52,972 bases of DNA from Gammaproteobacteria bacterium (GTDB lineage Bacteria > Pseudomonadota > Gammaproteobacteria > Steroidobacterales > Steroidobacteraceae): positions 1 to 52,972 of the forward strand of contig JANXZG010000137.1 in the NCBI GenBank assembly GCA_025355645.1, written 5' to 3'. The notes under the pieces were generated by a model that saw only the letters and a program-made list of their open reading frames with translations, ran no database searches and was not told where the DNA came from. Both the position numbers and the translations under genes were made by a program. The first letter of the stretch is position 1. Every line of letters starts with the position of its first letter. Positions 15,600 to 27,576 of this stretch are shown here, piece after piece.

Positions 15600-16190
15600 T
15601 CAGGCTTTGAACAGGGTGCCGACGTCGACGTCGGTCTTTTCCTGTGCGGCGAACTCGAGCAGGTGCGCGCTTGAGAATCCGAACCAGCCTGCGATCATCG
15701 AATCCGGGAAGACCTGGACGCGGATGTTGTTCAGGTTGACCTGCTCGTTGTATAGCTCGCGCCGGTCGGCGATGGATTCTTCCAAGGTGGTGATGCGGCT
15801 CTGCAACGCGCGGAACGTCTCATCGCTCTTGAGCTGAGGATAATTCTCCGCGACTGCGAACAGCCGCCCCATGCCGGCACGCAGGCGCTGCTCGGCGGCG
15901 CCGACCCCGGCTACATCGCCCGAGGCCTGTGCCTCGCTGACGGACGAGCGTGCGCGCATGACCTTCTCGAAGGTTTCCTGCTCGTACTGCATATAGCGCT
16001 TGCAGGTCTCGATCAGCTTCGGCAGTTCATCGTGCCGTTGCTTCAGCAGCACATCGATGTTCGCCCAGGACACCTTGACGCTTTCGCGAAGGCCGACGAG
16101 CCCGTTGTAGATACCGACGAAATAGACCGCAGCGGCAATCAGCAGCGCCAGCATGATGGCTAGGATGATCATACGCCCGGAGTATATCAT
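15600..16190 (-). CDS. LemA family protein
   Basis: A 196-residue protein with one N-terminal membrane helix (about 8-27) followed by the LemA core: [18 protein letters not shown], a long helical region with A-E-N-Y-P-x-L-K-S, and Y-N-x-x-V-N-x-N-x-R-V-Q-x-F-P with a final F-G-F segment. The core is periplasmic by family precedent. Two ATG codons (16190 and 16172) could start it; neither has a strong ribosome-binding site. It leads a pair with the GIDE-type gene and is divergent from glutathione reductase with about 34 bases between the starts. The biochemical role of LemA proteins is not known. Confidence 0.93.
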   Translation of the reverse strand: MIYSGRMIILAIMLALLIAAAVYFVGIYNGLVGLRESVKVSWANIDVLLKQRHDELPKLIETCKRYMQYEQETFEKVMRARSSVSEAQASGDVAGVGAAEQRLRAGMGRLFAVAENYPQLKSDETFRALQSRITTLEESIADRRELYNEQVNLNNIRVQVFPDSMIAGWFGFSSAHLLEFAAQEKTDVDVGTLFKA

Positions 16191-16224
16191 CGGCGGCGAG
16201 GCTCATTTTACGACGGAGTTCACA

Positions 16225-17574
16225 GTGTCCCAGGCCCAATATGATCTGGTCGTGATCGGCGGCGGCAGCGGCGGCCTGGCCTGTGCGCAGCGTGCCGCGC
16301 AGTACGGCGCCAGCGCAGCGGTCATCGAAAGCGGACGCCTGGGAGGCACCTGCGTCAACGTCGGTTGCGTGCCAAAGAAGATCATGTGGAACGCCGCCGG
16401 TATTGCGCAGGCCCTGAACGATGCCGCAGCTTATGGCTTCGGCGCCGCCCGCAGCGAGGTCGACTGGGCGGCGCTGAAGCTGCGCCGGGATGCCTACATT
16501 TTGCGCCTGAATGAGATTTACGCGCGCAACCTGGATAAGCGCAATGTCGAGCTGATACGCGGCAGCGCGAATTTCGTCGATGCGCACACGTTAACGGTGA
16601 ATGGCGCGCGCGTGTCGGCCCCCCACATTGTCATCGCAACCGGCGGCCAGCCGGCGCGGCCGCATTTGCCGGGGCAGGAGCTGGGGCTGACCTCGGATGA
16701 TTTCTTTGCCATGGAGCAGCGCCCCGAGCGCGTTGCGGTGGTCGGCAGCGGGTATATCGCCTGCGAGCTATTCGATGCGTTTTGCAAACTTGGCAGCGAC
16801 GCGGAGCTGTTCATTCGCAAGGACACGGTGCTGAATCATTTCGAACCCACGCTGGGCGAGCATTTACTGCATGAGATGCGGGAGCGCGGCGCCACGATAA
16901 ACACGCGGGTGATCCCGGCGGCGCTGCTGGCGGAGCCTGACGGTACGACGCTGGTGGGGGCGGACGGGCACCGCTTCAGCGGCTACGATGCGGTGCTCTG
17001 GGCGATTGGCCGCGACCCGAATGTGCACTCGCTGCAACTTGCGAATGCGGGGGTCGCGCAGGATATGTTAGGCCACGTGATCACCAACGAATTCCAGGAC
17101 ACGAACGTGCCCGGCATCCACGCGATCGGTGATGTCACCGGACGCATACCGCTGACGCCGGTTGCTATTGCAGCGGGAAGGCGCCTGAGCGATCGGCTGT
17201 TCGGCGGCCAGGCGGGCAGCCGCCTTGACTACACGCGCATTCCGACCGTGGTCTTCACGCATCCGCCAATCGGCAGCATCGGGTTCTCCGAGGTCGCGGC
17301 TCGCGTGCTGCATGGAGATGCGGTCAAGGTTTATGCCCATGACTTCGTCGGGCTTTATCACGCGGTGACCGAACAAAAGCCGCGCTCCGCGATGAGGCTG
17401 GTATGCGTCGGGCCCGAGGAGAAGATTGTCGGTTGCCACATCATTGGCGATGGCGCCGATGAAATGCTGCAGGGCTTTGCCGTGGCAATCCGCATGGGGG
17501 CGACCAAGCGCGATTTTGACGACACCGTCGCGATCCATCCGACCAGCGCCGAAGAACTCGTGACGATGCGCTGA
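16225..17574 (+). CDS. gor: Glutathione-disulfide reductase
   Basis: A 449-residue FAD disulfide reductase that reduces oxidised glutathione. FAD site G-G-G-S-G-G near 12-17, redox pair C43-V-N-V-G-C48 followed by V-P-K-K, NADPH Rossmann motif G-S-G-Y-I-A near 174-179, and the C-terminal H-P-T-x-A-E-E that completes the partner active site. GTG at 16225 is chosen because ACGGAG at 16213-16218 precedes it and homologues begin just before the first beta strand; the frame is open further upstream but that part overlaps the LemA promoter region. Of the two arginines that bind the NADPH 2'-phosphate in the E. coli enzyme (198 and 204), Arg198 is kept but position 204 is Asn, so cofactor preference may be relaxed. 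Confidence 0.93.
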   Translation: MSQAQYDLVVIGGGSGGLACAQRAAQYGASAAVIESGRLGGTCVNVGCVPKKIMWNAAGIAQALNDAAAYGFGAARSEVDWAALKLRRDAYILRLNEIYARNLDKRNVELIRGSANFVDAHTLTVNGARVSAPHIVIATGGQPARPHLPGQELGLTSDDFFAMEQRPERVAVVGSGYIACELFDAFCKLGSDAELFIRKDTVLNHFEPTLGEHLLHEMRERGATINTRVIPAALLAEPDGTTLVGADGHRFSGYDAVLWAIGRDPNVHSLQLANAGVAQDMLGHVITNEFQDTNVPGIHAIGDVTGRIPLTPVAIAAGRRLSDRLFGGQAGSRLDYTRIPTVVFTHPPIGSIGFSEVAARVLHGDAVKVYAHDFVGLYHAVTEQKPRSAMRLVCVGPEEKIVGCHIIGDGADEMLQGFAVAIRMGATKRDFDDTVAIHPTSAEELVTMR

Positions 17575-17689
17575 GGAGTTCAGTTCACCTAAAGCTCTTG
17601 ATGCGCGCGAGGGCATCGGCGCGTTCCTCGGGAAGCGGGTCGCGGCCTGGTCCGGACAGGGGCCGGTAGGCCTTTTGCCAAGCCTTGAT

Positions 17690-19819
<2,130 letters not shown>

Positions 19820-19835
19820 CTTGACCTCCGTGTGC

Positions 19836-20690
19836 TCAACGCCGTGATGTTACGCGCTCAGGCGTTAATCGGGCCACCTCGACATAACCGGCGCCGGCAC
19901 TTGCCAGGTGTTCATGAATGGCCCGGTAGGCCTGCAGAAGAAAATCGTCCGCGCCGTACGGTGGATTGACCAGCACCAGGCCGCTGCCGGCAAGTCCTAT
20001 CCCTGCATCATCCGGATAGATGCCCAGATCCGCGCACAAAATCTTTGGAATTCCGAGCCCTTCGATGCGCGCGTGCACCTGCGCCCGCTGTACGGCGCTA
20101 CGTATCGGGTACCACAGCAGGTAGATCCCTTCGGGCCAGCGGCGATAAGCGACGGTGAAGGCCCGCAGCATTGTTTTGAGTTCTTCCACGCTTTCGTACG
20201 GCGGATCGATCAGCACCAGGCCGCGCCGCTCAGCGGGCGGCAGCAGCGCCTTCAGTGCCGTATACCCATCGTCGATGTCGGTGCGGATCCGCCCGTAGGA
20301 CTCCACTTCGCGCTCCAGCGCGCGCGCTTCCGCCGGCAACAGTTCGACGAATATGGCACGGTCCTGGGGCCGCAAGGCCGTTGCGATCAGCGCGGCCGAT
20401 CCCGGATAGCGCGCGAGGCGCTTGCCGCGCTTGGCCCTGATCGCGGCGAAATAGGGCGCGAGGGAGGGGTTGCCGAGGCCCTTGGCAACCAGCAACTGGA
20501 CGCCGCGCCCAGACTCGCCGGATTTCTGCGCTTCGGCGGCCTGCAGATCGTAGACGCCGCGGCCCGCGTGCGTGTCGAGCGCAAAGAAAGGCGCCTCCTT
20601 GCGCTGCAGCGCCTGCAGGCAATATAGCAAGGCGACATGCTTGGCAATGTCGGCAAAGTTGCCAGCATGATAGATATGGCGATAGTTCAT
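19836..20690 (-). CDS. rlmJ: 23S rRNA (adenine-2030-N6)-methyltransferase
   Basis: A 284-residue S-adenosylmethionine-dependent methyltransferase that modifies A2030 of 23S rRNA. It opens with the typical M-N-Y-R-H-x-Y-H-A-G-N-F-A-D-I-x-K-H, has D-T-H-A-G in the first SAM strand and the catalytic D-P-P-Y in V-L-I-D-P-P-Y-E near the middle; a second N-P-P-Y is seen near the end. The ATG at 20690 is chosen from this conserved opening; the frame is open far upstream, but that part lies in the transporter gene on the same strand. Only 2 bases separate it from the transporter stop, so translation is probably coupled. Confidence 0.94.
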   Translation of the reverse strand: MNYRHIYHAGNFADIAKHVALLYCLQALQRKEAPFFALDTHAGRGVYDLQAAEAQKSGESGRGVQLLVAKGLGNPSLAPYFAAIRAKRGKRLARYPGSAALIATALRPQDRAIFVELLPAEARALEREVESYGRIRTDIDDGYTALKALLPPAERRGLVLIDPPYESVEELKTMLRAFTVAYRRWPEGIYLLWYPIRSAVQRAQVHARIEGLGIPKILCADLGIYPDDAGIGLAGSGLVLVNPPYGADDFLLQAYRAIHEHLASAGAGYVEVARLTPERVTSRR

Positions 20691-20692
20691 GG

Positions 20693-21274
20693 CTACGGTG
20701 TGGCGTGCCCCAACTGCATCGCACGCCACAGGAATACGAGGCCGATACCCATGAAAATCACCGCAGCGGCAATGCGCATGGCCTTGATCGGCAGGCGTCC
20801 CGAAAATGCGCTGCCCAGGAATATCACCGGTACATTCGCGACCATCATGCCGGTGGTCGCCCCGGCGATCACGGCGCCGAGGTTCGCGTAAGCCGCGCCC
20901 AGCGCGAGCGCCGCGATCTGGGTCTTGTCGCCGAGCTCGGCGATGAAGTAGGCAATGACCGTGGTCACGAACACGCCGCTGCCGGTTGCCGGCAGAGCTT
21001 CTTCCTTCAGCTTGTCCGGGCGCAGCGCCCACAGCGACATGACGATCATGCTTCCGCCCACCGCGCCATCCAGCAGGGCCGGCTGCAGGAATCCGCCCAG
21101 TCGCGCGCCTAACCAGGCAGCGGCACCGTGGCTCAGCAGCGTCGCAACCAGCACGCCCGCAATGATGGGCCAGGGCTTGCGGTAGCGTGCCGCCAGGATC
21201 AACGCCAGCAATTGCGTGCGATCGCCAATCTCGGCGACGGCTACGCCCGACAGGGACACCAGAAATGCTTCCAT
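20693..21274 (-). CDS. TMEM165/GDT1 (UPF0016) family membrane transporter, likely Mn exporter
   Basis: A 193-residue protein with six predicted membrane helices in two homologous halves. Each half has the family signature: E15-I-G-D18-R-T-Q21 and E113-L-G-D116-K-T-Q119. Proteins with this duplicated motif move Mn or Ca cations against protons; bacterial members such as MntX/MneA export manganese. No yybP-ykoY-like leader is visible, as the gene follows hemF by only 12 bases. It lies between heme and rRNA-modification genes; a tie between manganese export and heme synthesis is possible but not shown. Confidence 0.9.
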   Translation of the reverse strand: MEAFLVSLSGVAVAEIGDRTQLLALILAARYRKPWPIIAGVLVATLLSHGAAAWLGARLGGFLQPALLDGAVGGSMIVMSLWALRPDKLKEEALPATGSGVFVTTVIAYFIAELGDKTQIAALALGAAYANLGAVIAGATTGMMVANVPVIFLGSAFSGRLPIKAMRIAAAVIFMGIGLVFLWRAMQLGHATP

Positions 21275-21286
21275 GGAAATTCCTCG

Positions 21287-22219
21287 TTACTTCGCCGCGG
21301 GTGCGCGCAGCTCAGCCAGAAAGTCCCTCGGACGCAGGAAGTCCGAGTACAACTTGGCCTCGGCGGAGCCTGGCGCCGGCGTCCAGTCATACTCCCAGCG
21401 CGCGAGCGGGGGCAAGGACATCAATATCGACTCGGTGCGGCCCTGCGACTGCAACCCGAATAAGGTGCCACGATCATGGATCAGATTGAATTCCACATAC
21501 CGGCCGCGCCGGTACAGCTGGAAACTGCGTTCCCGTTCGCCGTGCGCGAGGCCCTTGCGGCGCTCCACGATCGGCAGATAGCCCGGCAGGATATGATCGC
21601 CGACGCTTTGCACCAGGGCAAAGCAGCGGTCAAAACCGGCCGCGCTCAAATCATCGAAGAACAGGCCACCGACCCCGCGGGTTTCCTGCCGATGCGGCAG
21701 GAAAAAATACCGGTCGCACCAGTCCTTGTACTGTCCGTAGATCGCGGCGCCGAATGGCAGGCAGGCCGAGCGCGCATTTGCGTGCCAGTGCAGCACATCC
21801 TCATCGAAGGGGTAGTAAGGCGTCAGGTCAAAGCCGCCGCCGAACCACCACAGCGGCGCGCGGCCGGTAGGGGCTGCCACCAGGAATCGCAGGTTGGCGT
21901 GAACCGTCGGGACATAGGGATTGCGCGGGTGAAACACCAGTGAGAGCCCGATCGCCTCGAACGTTGCGCCCGCGACTTCCGGGTGGGCGAGCGATGCGGC
22001 AGGCGGGAGCGCTGCGCCAAAGACGTGCGAGAACGAGATCCCGGCGCGCTCGAACACCACGCCTTCGGTCAGGATGCGGCTCTCTCCGCCGCCGCCTTCG
22101 GGCCGTTGCCAGGCATCGCGGCGGAAGCTATGGCCATCGATCGCCTCAATGGCCTGCGTGATGCGATCATGCAAGTTGTGCAGGTATTGCCGTACCGCGC
22201 TCGCGCGTTCATCGCCCAT
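21287..22219 (-). CDS. hemF: Oxygen-dependent coproporphyrinogen III oxidase
   Basis: A 310-residue enzyme that converts coproporphyrinogen III to protoporphyrinogen IX using oxygen. Family motifs: [12 protein letters not shown] near 38-49, [37 protein letters not shown] and the late [10 protein letters not shown]. Use of HemF points to aerobic life. It starts 6 bases after the topA stop and precedes the TMEM165-type gene by 12 bases; hemB is further along the same run, so two heme steps may be co-transcribed. Confidence 0.96.
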   Translation of the reverse strand: MGDERASAVRQYLHNLHDRITQAIEAIDGHSFRRDAWQRPEGGGGESRILTEGVVFERAGISFSHVFGAALPPAASLAHPEVAGATFEAIGLSLVFHPRNPYVPTVHANLRFLVAAPTGRAPLWWFGGGFDLTPYYPFDEDVLHWHANARSACLPFGAAIYGQYKDWCDRYFFLPHRQETRGVGGLFFDDLSAAGFDRCFALVQSVGDHILPGYLPIVERRKGLAHGERERSFQLYRRGRYVEFNLIHDRGTLFGLQSQGRTESILMSLPPLARWEYDWTPAPGSAEAKLYSDFLRPRDFLAELRAPAAK

Positions 22220-22225
22220 CGCGAT

Positions 22226-24709
22226 CTATGCCTTTTTCTTTGCCGGCCGCTTTTTCGGCGCCGGCTTCTTCGCCTTTTTCGCTGCGGGTTTTTTTACCGC
22301 CGCGGGGTTTTTTGCCGGAGCGACCTTTGGCGCGGGCTGCTTTTCCGTCGCAGCGGGCGGGCCCTTGGACTTCGTGGCTTTGCCGCCCTTCGCCCCCTTG
22401 CGGCCCCATTTGTTCGTGCCCCGCAGCGGCGCCGCGGCCAGCAGCGCCTGGCACTCTTCCAGCGACAGTGACTTCGGGTCCCGGTCCTTGGGGATCTTGG
22501 CGTTCTTTTCCTTGTCCGCGATGTAGGGCCCGTAGCGCCCGTGCAGCACGCGGATGCCCTGCTCCGGAAAGTCGCGGATCAGTCGATTCGCATCGGCGAT
22601 CTCTTTTTCCTTGATGACCTCGAGCGCTCGTTCCGGTGTGATCGTGTACGGATCGTCGCCCTTCAGGGAGACGTACTTCGGCCCGTACTTGACGTAAGGC
22701 CCAAAGCGCCCAAAGTTGGTCGTGATCGCCTCGCCCTCGGCAGTCTCGCCCAGGGTGCGCGGCAGCTTGAATAGCTCAAGCGCATCGGCGTGGCTGATCG
22801 TGTCCATTTTCTGCCCGGGCCGCAGGCCGGCAAAGCGTGGCTTGTCGGCATCGTCCTTGGTGCCGATCTGCACAAAAGGGCCAAACCGGCCCATGCGCAC
22901 GCTCATCGGCTTGCCGCTGACTGGGTCGGGGCCCAGTTCGCGCGCCTGCGCGACTTCCTCGCGGCTGACGGATTTTTCGGTGTGCTTGACGAGTTCGATG
23001 AAGGGCTTCCAGAACTTTTCAAGCAGCGGCACCCAAGCCTGTTGGCCCTCGGCCACGGCGTCCAGCGAGTCTTCCATCTTGGCTGTGAAGTCGTAGTCAA
23101 CGTAGGTCGTGAAGTAGACCGTCAGGAAGCGGCTGACGATCTTGCCGATGTCGGTCGCCGTGAAGCGCCGGTTCTCGATCTCGACGTAACCGCGATCGCG
23201 CAGCGTCGAGATGATCGAGGCGTAGGTAGAGGGGCGACCTATCCCGTATTCCTCCAGTGCCTTGACCAGGGACGCTTCCGAGAAGCGCGGCGGTGGTTCA
23301 GTGAAATGCTGCGCCGGGGTCACCGCCTGCAGGGCCACCCGGTCGCCCTCATTCAGCGGCGGCAAGACGTGGTCGGAGTCGTCCTGTACGGCATCATCGA
23401 GGCCTTCCTGATACACGGCAATGTAGCCGGGCTTGACCAGCGTCGAGCCGTTGGCGCGCAGCACGTGACGCGCGGGGCCTTGCTCGCCCGCCAGCATGTC
23501 CACCGCGACCGTATCGAATATCGCCGGGGCCATCTGGCAGGCCATCGTACGTTTCCAGATCAACGCGTATAGCCGGAACTGGTCCGACTCGACCTTCTTT
23601 TCGATGTCCGAGGGCAGGATGTCCGCCGCCGTCGGTCGTATTGCTTCATGCGCTTCCTGCGCATTCTTGGACTTGGTGCGATACACGCGCACCTCGTCAG
23701 AGAGCCCTTCCTTGCCGTACTGGCGCACGATCACATCGCGGATCTGGTCTACTGCCTCGCGCGACAAGTTCAGCGAGTCGGTGCGCATGTAGGAGATCAG
23801 CCCGACGGCGCCCTCGCCGATATCGACGCCTTCATATAGCTGCTGCGCCACCCGCATGGTTTTTTGCGCACTGAAGCTGAGCTTGCGGGCCGCTTCCTGC
23901 TGCAGGGTCGAGGTCGTGAACGGCGGGGCGGGATGGCGCCGGCGCTGCTTGCGATCGACCGCAATGACTGCAAGCTGACCCTGCGCGGCCGAGTGCAATG
24001 TGCGTTCGACTTCGCGCGCCTGTGCTTCGGTCGTAAAACTGAACTGTTCGACCTTGGCGCCGGCGTATTCCAGCAGCTTGCCGGGGAATTTCTGCCCGGC
24101 GTGCTCGAGGTCCGCCTCAATGGTCCAGTATTCGCGCGGCAGAAATGCCGCGATCTCATCCTCGCGCTCGCAGATCATCCTGAGCGCCGGGCTTTGCACG
24201 CGGCCCGCGGACAGCTTCGGCCGTACTTTTTTCCATAGCAGCGGCGAGAGATTGAAGCCGACCAGATAATCGAGCGCGCGCCGCGCTTGTTGCGCATTCA
24301 CAAGATCTACCGACAGCTCGCGTGGATGCTCCATCGCTTCGCGGACCGCGTTCTTGGTGATCTCATAGAACACGACGCGCTGGACTTCCTTGCCCTTGAG
24401 CTCGCCGCGCTCCTTCAGTAGCTCGAGCAGGTGCCAGGAAATTGCCTCGCCCTCGCGGTCCGGATCGGTCGCGAGGTAGAGCGCCTTGGCCTTTTTCAGC
24501 GCGCGCGAGATCGCATCGACATGCTTCTGGTTGCGCTCCACGATCTGGTAGCGCATCGCGAAGCGGTGCTGGGTATCGACCGCGCCTTCCTTTGGCACGA
24601 GGTCGCGGACATGGCCGTAGGAGGCCAGCACCTCGAAGTCCTTACCGAGATACTTCTTGATGGTCTTCGCCTTGGCAGGCGATTCCACGATGACGAGGTT
24701 GGCGCTCAA
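22226..24709 (-). CDS. topA: DNA topoisomerase I
   Basis: An 827-residue type IA topoisomerase that relaxes negative supercoils. The Toprim domain has E9 in V-E-S-P-A-K and T-D-P-D-R-E-G-E near 81-88; the active-site tyrosine is Tyr307 in I-S-Y-M-R-T-D-S. Beyond the core, the C-terminal part carries about three G-R-(F/Y)-G-P-(F/Y)-(V/I) topoisomerase C-terminal repeats and no Cys4 zinc fingers such as the E. coli enzyme has. The last 50 or so residues are a Lys/Ala/Pro-rich basic tail likely to bind DNA without fixed structure. It lies 6 bases after smg in the dprA-smg-topA order common in gammaproteobacteria. Confidence 0.97.
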   Translation of the reverse strand: MSANLVIVESPAKAKTIKKYLGKDFEVLASYGHVRDLVPKEGAVDTQHRFAMRYQIVERNQKHVDAISRALKKAKALYLATDPDREGEAISWHLLELLKERGELKGKEVQRVVFYEITKNAVREAMEHPRELSVDLVNAQQARRALDYLVGFNLSPLLWKKVRPKLSAGRVQSPALRMICEREDEIAAFLPREYWTIEADLEHAGQKFPGKLLEYAGAKVEQFSFTTEAQAREVERTLHSAAQGQLAVIAVDRKQRRRHPAPPFTTSTLQQEAARKLSFSAQKTMRVAQQLYEGVDIGEGAVGLISYMRTDSLNLSREAVDQIRDVIVRQYGKEGLSDEVRVYRTKSKNAQEAHEAIRPTAADILPSDIEKKVESDQFRLYALIWKRTMACQMAPAIFDTVAVDMLAGEQGPARHVLRANGSTLVKPGYIAVYQEGLDDAVQDDSDHVLPPLNEGDRVALQAVTPAQHFTEPPPRFSEASLVKALEEYGIGRPSTYASIISTLRDRGYVEIENRRFTATDIGKIVSRFLTVYFTTYVDYDFTAKMEDSLDAVAEGQQAWVPLLEKFWKPFIELVKHTEKSVSREEVAQARELGPDPVSGKPMSVRMGRFGPFVQIGTKDDADKPRFAGLRPGQKMDTISHADALELFKLPRTLGETAEGEAITTNFGRFGPYVKYGPKYVSLKGDDPYTITPERALEVIKEKEIADANRLIRDFPEQGIRVLHGRYGPYIADKEKNAKIPKDRDPKSLSLEECQALLAAAPLRGTNKWGRKGAKGGKATKSKGPPAATEKQPAPKVAPAKNPAAVKKPAAKKAKKPAPKKRPAKKKA

Positions 24710-24715
24710 GATCGT

Positions 24716-25189
24716 CTAATGCAGCGCGTCGGAGTGCTCTTCGAAGACCAGGTCTTCCATCTGAGCATAGGCGGATTCCTGGCCGGGCTGGCTGAACAGC
24801 ACCATCAAGACCACCCATTTGACCTGTTCGATGTCGATTTCATCGGCGTCAAGGGCCATCAGGCGGTCGATCACGAGCTCGCGCTGGGCCGAGGAGAGGA
24901 TAGCCAGGTTTTCCAGGTACATCAGGTAGCCGCGCACGTCGGTATCGAGCCGCTGCGCCTCGTGGTTACTGAACACGCGGACGGCCCGCGCGGTTGCCTC
25001 GGCGACCAATCCTAGCTGTACGCCGGACAGGCCATCAAGCCATTGCAGCGCGCGCTCTATGTCGCCCTCGGCGAATCCGGCCTTGTCCAGTTCCCGTTTC
25101 AGGATGTCGCGATCGGGTCGCGGTTCATCATCCGTGCTCATGTAATTTTCGAACAGGTAGATGAGCAGATCGAGAACGTTGTCTTTCAA
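24716..25189 (-). CDS. smg: Smg family protein (DUF494)
   Basis: A 157-residue protein of the Smg/DUF494 family. It starts with the typical M-K-D-N-V-L-D-L-L-I-Y-L-F-E-N-Y and has a central segment R-G-Y-L-M-Y-L-E that precedes an acidic helix, ending with V-K-W-V-V-L-M-V-L-F. It is usually found next to dprA, as here: the dprA stop lies only 1 base before its start. The function is unknown; a link to DNA uptake or processing is guessed only from the constant neighbourhood. Confidence 0.92.
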   Translation of the reverse strand: MKDNVLDLLIYLFENYMSTDDEPRPDRDILKRELDKAGFAEGDIERALQWLDGLSGVQLGLVAEATARAVRVFSNHEAQRLDTDVRGYLMYLENLAILSSAQRELVIDRLMALDADEIDIEQVKWVVLMVLFSQPGQESAYAQMEDLVFEEHSDALH

Positions 25190-25190
25190 C

Positions 25191-26291
25191 TCATAGGCTC
25201 CTGGAGACTCGGGAGTAGCGGCCGCCAGGGGCTGCTTGGACGTGGCCTTCGAGCTCGAGGATCAGCATCATCGAGGACACGGCTTGCGCGTTGAACCCCG
25301 TACGCGCGACCAGTGAATCGAGGTCCGTGGGGTCAAAGCCGAGCGCATCTAACAAGATTTTGCGGTCCTTGTCCATGCCCGGGCCCTGCGCCGGGGGCGC
25401 TGCGCAGGCGAATTCGACGGAAAAATCCAGCTCCGTCAATATGTCATCTGCCGTTTCGGTCAGCTTCGCGCCCTGCCTTATCAGCTGATGGCAGCCCCGG
25501 GAGAGCGGGTTATGGATCGACCCGGGGATCGCAAAGATGTCCCGTCCGGCATCGCCCGCCAAGCGAGCCGTGATCAGCGAGCCACTCTGCCGGGCCGCCT
25601 CGACCACCAGCGTGCCGCGCGATAGCCCGGCAATAATTCGGTTACGTTGCGGAAAATTGACGCGCTGTAGTGCCGTGCCGAGCGCAAATTCACTGACCAG
25701 CGCGCCCGAACGAGCTATCTCGGCGGCCAGCCCTGAGTTGCTGCGCGGATAAACCAGATCAAGCCCGGTGCCGAGCACGGCGAGGGTGAGCCCCTTGGCC
25801 GCGAGCGCGCCGCGATGCGCTTGCGTATCGATGCCCTGGGCGAGCCCGCTGGTGATCCCGAGGCCCCGCTCGGCGAGGTAGCGGGCAAACTCGAATGCAT
25901 TCTGTTCGCCCTGCTCGGTGGGGTGGCGGCTGCCGATGATCGCAAGCTGCACATGGTTCAGGACTGTGGGGTCCCCCTCGACGTACAACGCAATGGGGCA
26001 GCCCGCTACCGCGCGCAGGGCCCGGGGATAGCGGACATCGGTGAAGGCGAGCAGGTGATGGTCGGGGCCGGCAAGCCAGACCGCTTCCGCTGCGGTCGGT
26101 TTGGCCGAAGGGCCTTGCAGGAATGCGCGCGCGGCGGGCGGGAGGCCGGCGCGGGCGCGCCGCTGATCGCCCGCCTCGATCAGGCCCTCGGCACTTTGCA
26201 GCGTGTCGAGCGCCGTGGCGAGCGTCGCGACGGTCAGTTCAGGTGCGCGCGTCAGCGCGACCCAGCAGAGCAGTTCCCGGCTAGAGGGCAT
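25191..26291 (-). CDS. dprA: DNA-processing protein DprA
   Basis: A 366-residue protein that loads RecA on incoming single-stranded DNA during natural transformation. It has an N-terminal helical region (about 1-80), the Rossmann-like DprA core with A-I-I-G-S-R near 115-120, S-G-L-A-Q-G-I-D-T-Q-A-H, an N-F-P-x-R-N-R-I-I-A-G-L-S segment, and E-A-A-x-x-S-G-S-L-I-T-A, followed by a C-terminal winged-helix-like part. All core motifs are intact. It heads the run with smg and topA; a gap of 64 bases separates it from the LysM gene, so the first promoter could be at either place. Confidence 0.96.
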   Translation of the reverse strand: MPSSRELLCWVALTRAPELTVATLATALDTLQSAEGLIEAGDQRRARAGLPPAARAFLQGPSAKPTAAEAVWLAGPDHHLLAFTDVRYPRALRAVAGCPIALYVEGDPTVLNHVQLAIIGSRHPTEQGEQNAFEFARYLAERGLGITSGLAQGIDTQAHRGALAAKGLTLAVLGTGLDLVYPRSNSGLAAEIARSGALVSEFALGTALQRVNFPQRNRIIAGLSRGTLVVEAARQSGSLITARLAGDAGRDIFAIPGSIHNPLSRGCHQLIRQGAKLTETADDILTELDFSVEFACAAPPAQGPGMDKDRKILLDALGFDPTDLDSLVARTGFNAQAVSSMMLILELEGHVQAAPGGRYSRVSRSL

Positions 26292-26355
26292 GCCGGGATT
26301 ATCGCTTAAGGCGGACGCTGATGCGCCGCGCGCTCAGCGCCTGATCATGCAGTTA

Positions 26356-27576
26356 TCAAGGATTGCCGATGCGATCCATGACCTGGATGATGTCCTTGGC
26401 TTCCATGATCAGCCCGTAGCTGAGCCGATCATAAGTCTTGAACACCATGAAGGTGCCGTTGCGCTCATCTGGCAGGCGCACCTTTTCGCTGAACATCTTG
26501 TGGGAGCTGTTTAGAGGACCCTTCTTTGCGTTATCAGGGATTAGCGAGCCGGCATGGAACACGGCGAGCACGTTGCCAGGGGCAAGGCCATCGCGCGACC
26601 CGCGATTGATGGCGACGACCTGGTACTGGCCGATCGTGTTGACGCCGTCAGCGACCGCGATGATGCGGCCATCGATGACGTTACGTGGCGGACTCGGCAG
26701 GAAATCGAGCGCGACATCCACGTTGCTGGGCATGACCTTGTCGCCAGTCACGGACTCGCGCGCCGAATCGGTCATGACCAGGGAAGTCGGATCGCCGGCG
26801 CGCGTAACGCGCCCGGAACCGGTATAGATGCCGTTATAGCCGAGCACGCTATTGTCATCCGGATCACGCATCGCATCGCCGATATGGATAACCGTGTAGC
26901 GCATGCCGGGTGAGGCTGCACCTAGGCCCCGGGCGTAAATCGTATTGCCTTCCGAGATCGCCTGATGGCTGTCCTTGGAGTCCAGCAGGTAGCCCGCAGA
27001 GCCGATCTGGTCGTCCGAGAGCAGGGTGGGCTTCGACATGAACGCCGCGACCGTCTGGAATGGGATCGTCTGTATCGGCGCATCGCGTGGCTCGCTGCGC
27101 AATTTCGGGCTGACGTGCACGCTGTCGCCGCGCTCGAGCACGATCCGCGGCTGCGGTCCGTTCGCCCCTTCGACATAAACGAGGTGCAGGATGTCGCCAG
27201 GATAAATCAGGTGCGGATTCTGGACCTGCGGGTTGACGTGCCAGATTTCAGGCCAGTACCACGGGTCGCGCAGGAATGTCCTGGCGATGTCCCAGAGGGT
27301 ATCGCCCTTCTTTACTACATAGCTATCCGGCGCATTGGGCGCCAGTGCGATCCTTGGGGCGGTACCGGGCGCCGTCGGGGTGGCGTTAGCGCCATTGCCG
27401 GCGCCATCCGCGGCAGCCTCCAGAGAAGTGCGCTCATCGCCCATGACAGTGCCCTGGACGTTGTTGTCGGGTAGGGCTATGGGGGCCGCCGGGGCTCTTT
27501 CGGGATGTGTATGGCAGCCGGCAATCAGCATCATCGAGATGCCAATCGCAAGCATAGGACTGTGCTTCGTCAACAT
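26356..27576 (-). CDS. LysM-domain lipoprotein
   Basis: About 406 residues. It begins with a lipoprotein signal: a short hydrophobic stretch ending in L-I-A-G-C21. A Pro/Ala-rich linker follows, then one LysM domain (about 85-133) with [13 protein letters not shown] and [21 protein letters not shown], which binds peptidoglycan. The remaining 270 residues resemble the C-terminal part of the family found upstream of dprA in gammaproteobacteria, of unknown function. ATG at 27576 is used, 8 bases after GGGAG; a GTG at 27579 is 5 bases after it. It is divergent from def, with 205 bases between the two starts. Confidence 0.9.
   Translation of the reverse strand: MLTKHSPMLAIGISMMLIAGCHTHPERAPAAPIALPDNNVQGTVMGDERTSLEAAADGAGNGANATPTAPGTAPRIALAPNAPDSYVVKKGDTLWDIARTFLRDPWYWPEIWHVNPQVQNPHLIYPGDILHLVYVEGANGPQPRIVLERGDSVHVSPKLRSEPRDAPIQTIPFQTVAAFMSKPTLLSDDQIGSAGYLLDSKDSHQAISEGNTIYARGLGAASPGMRYTVIHIGDAMRDPDDNSVLGYNGIYTGSGRVTRAGDPTSLVMTDSARESVTGDKVMPSNVDVALDFLPSPPRNVIDGRIIAVADGVNTIGQYQVVAINRGSRDGLAPGNVLAVFHAGSLIPDNAKKGPLNSSHKMFSEKVRLPDERNGTFMVFKTYDRLSYGLIMEAKDIIQVMDRIGNP

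Noticed and set aside
17658..17676. Small hairpin with GGCC arms followed by TTTT after gor
   Set aside because: Only four GC pairs plus wobble pairs, and the T residues are needed for the stem; too weak to list as a terminator.
20691..21032. N-terminal extension of the rlmJ frame
   Set aside because: It overlaps the transporter gene and is Arg-rich without homology; the conserved opening begins at 20690.
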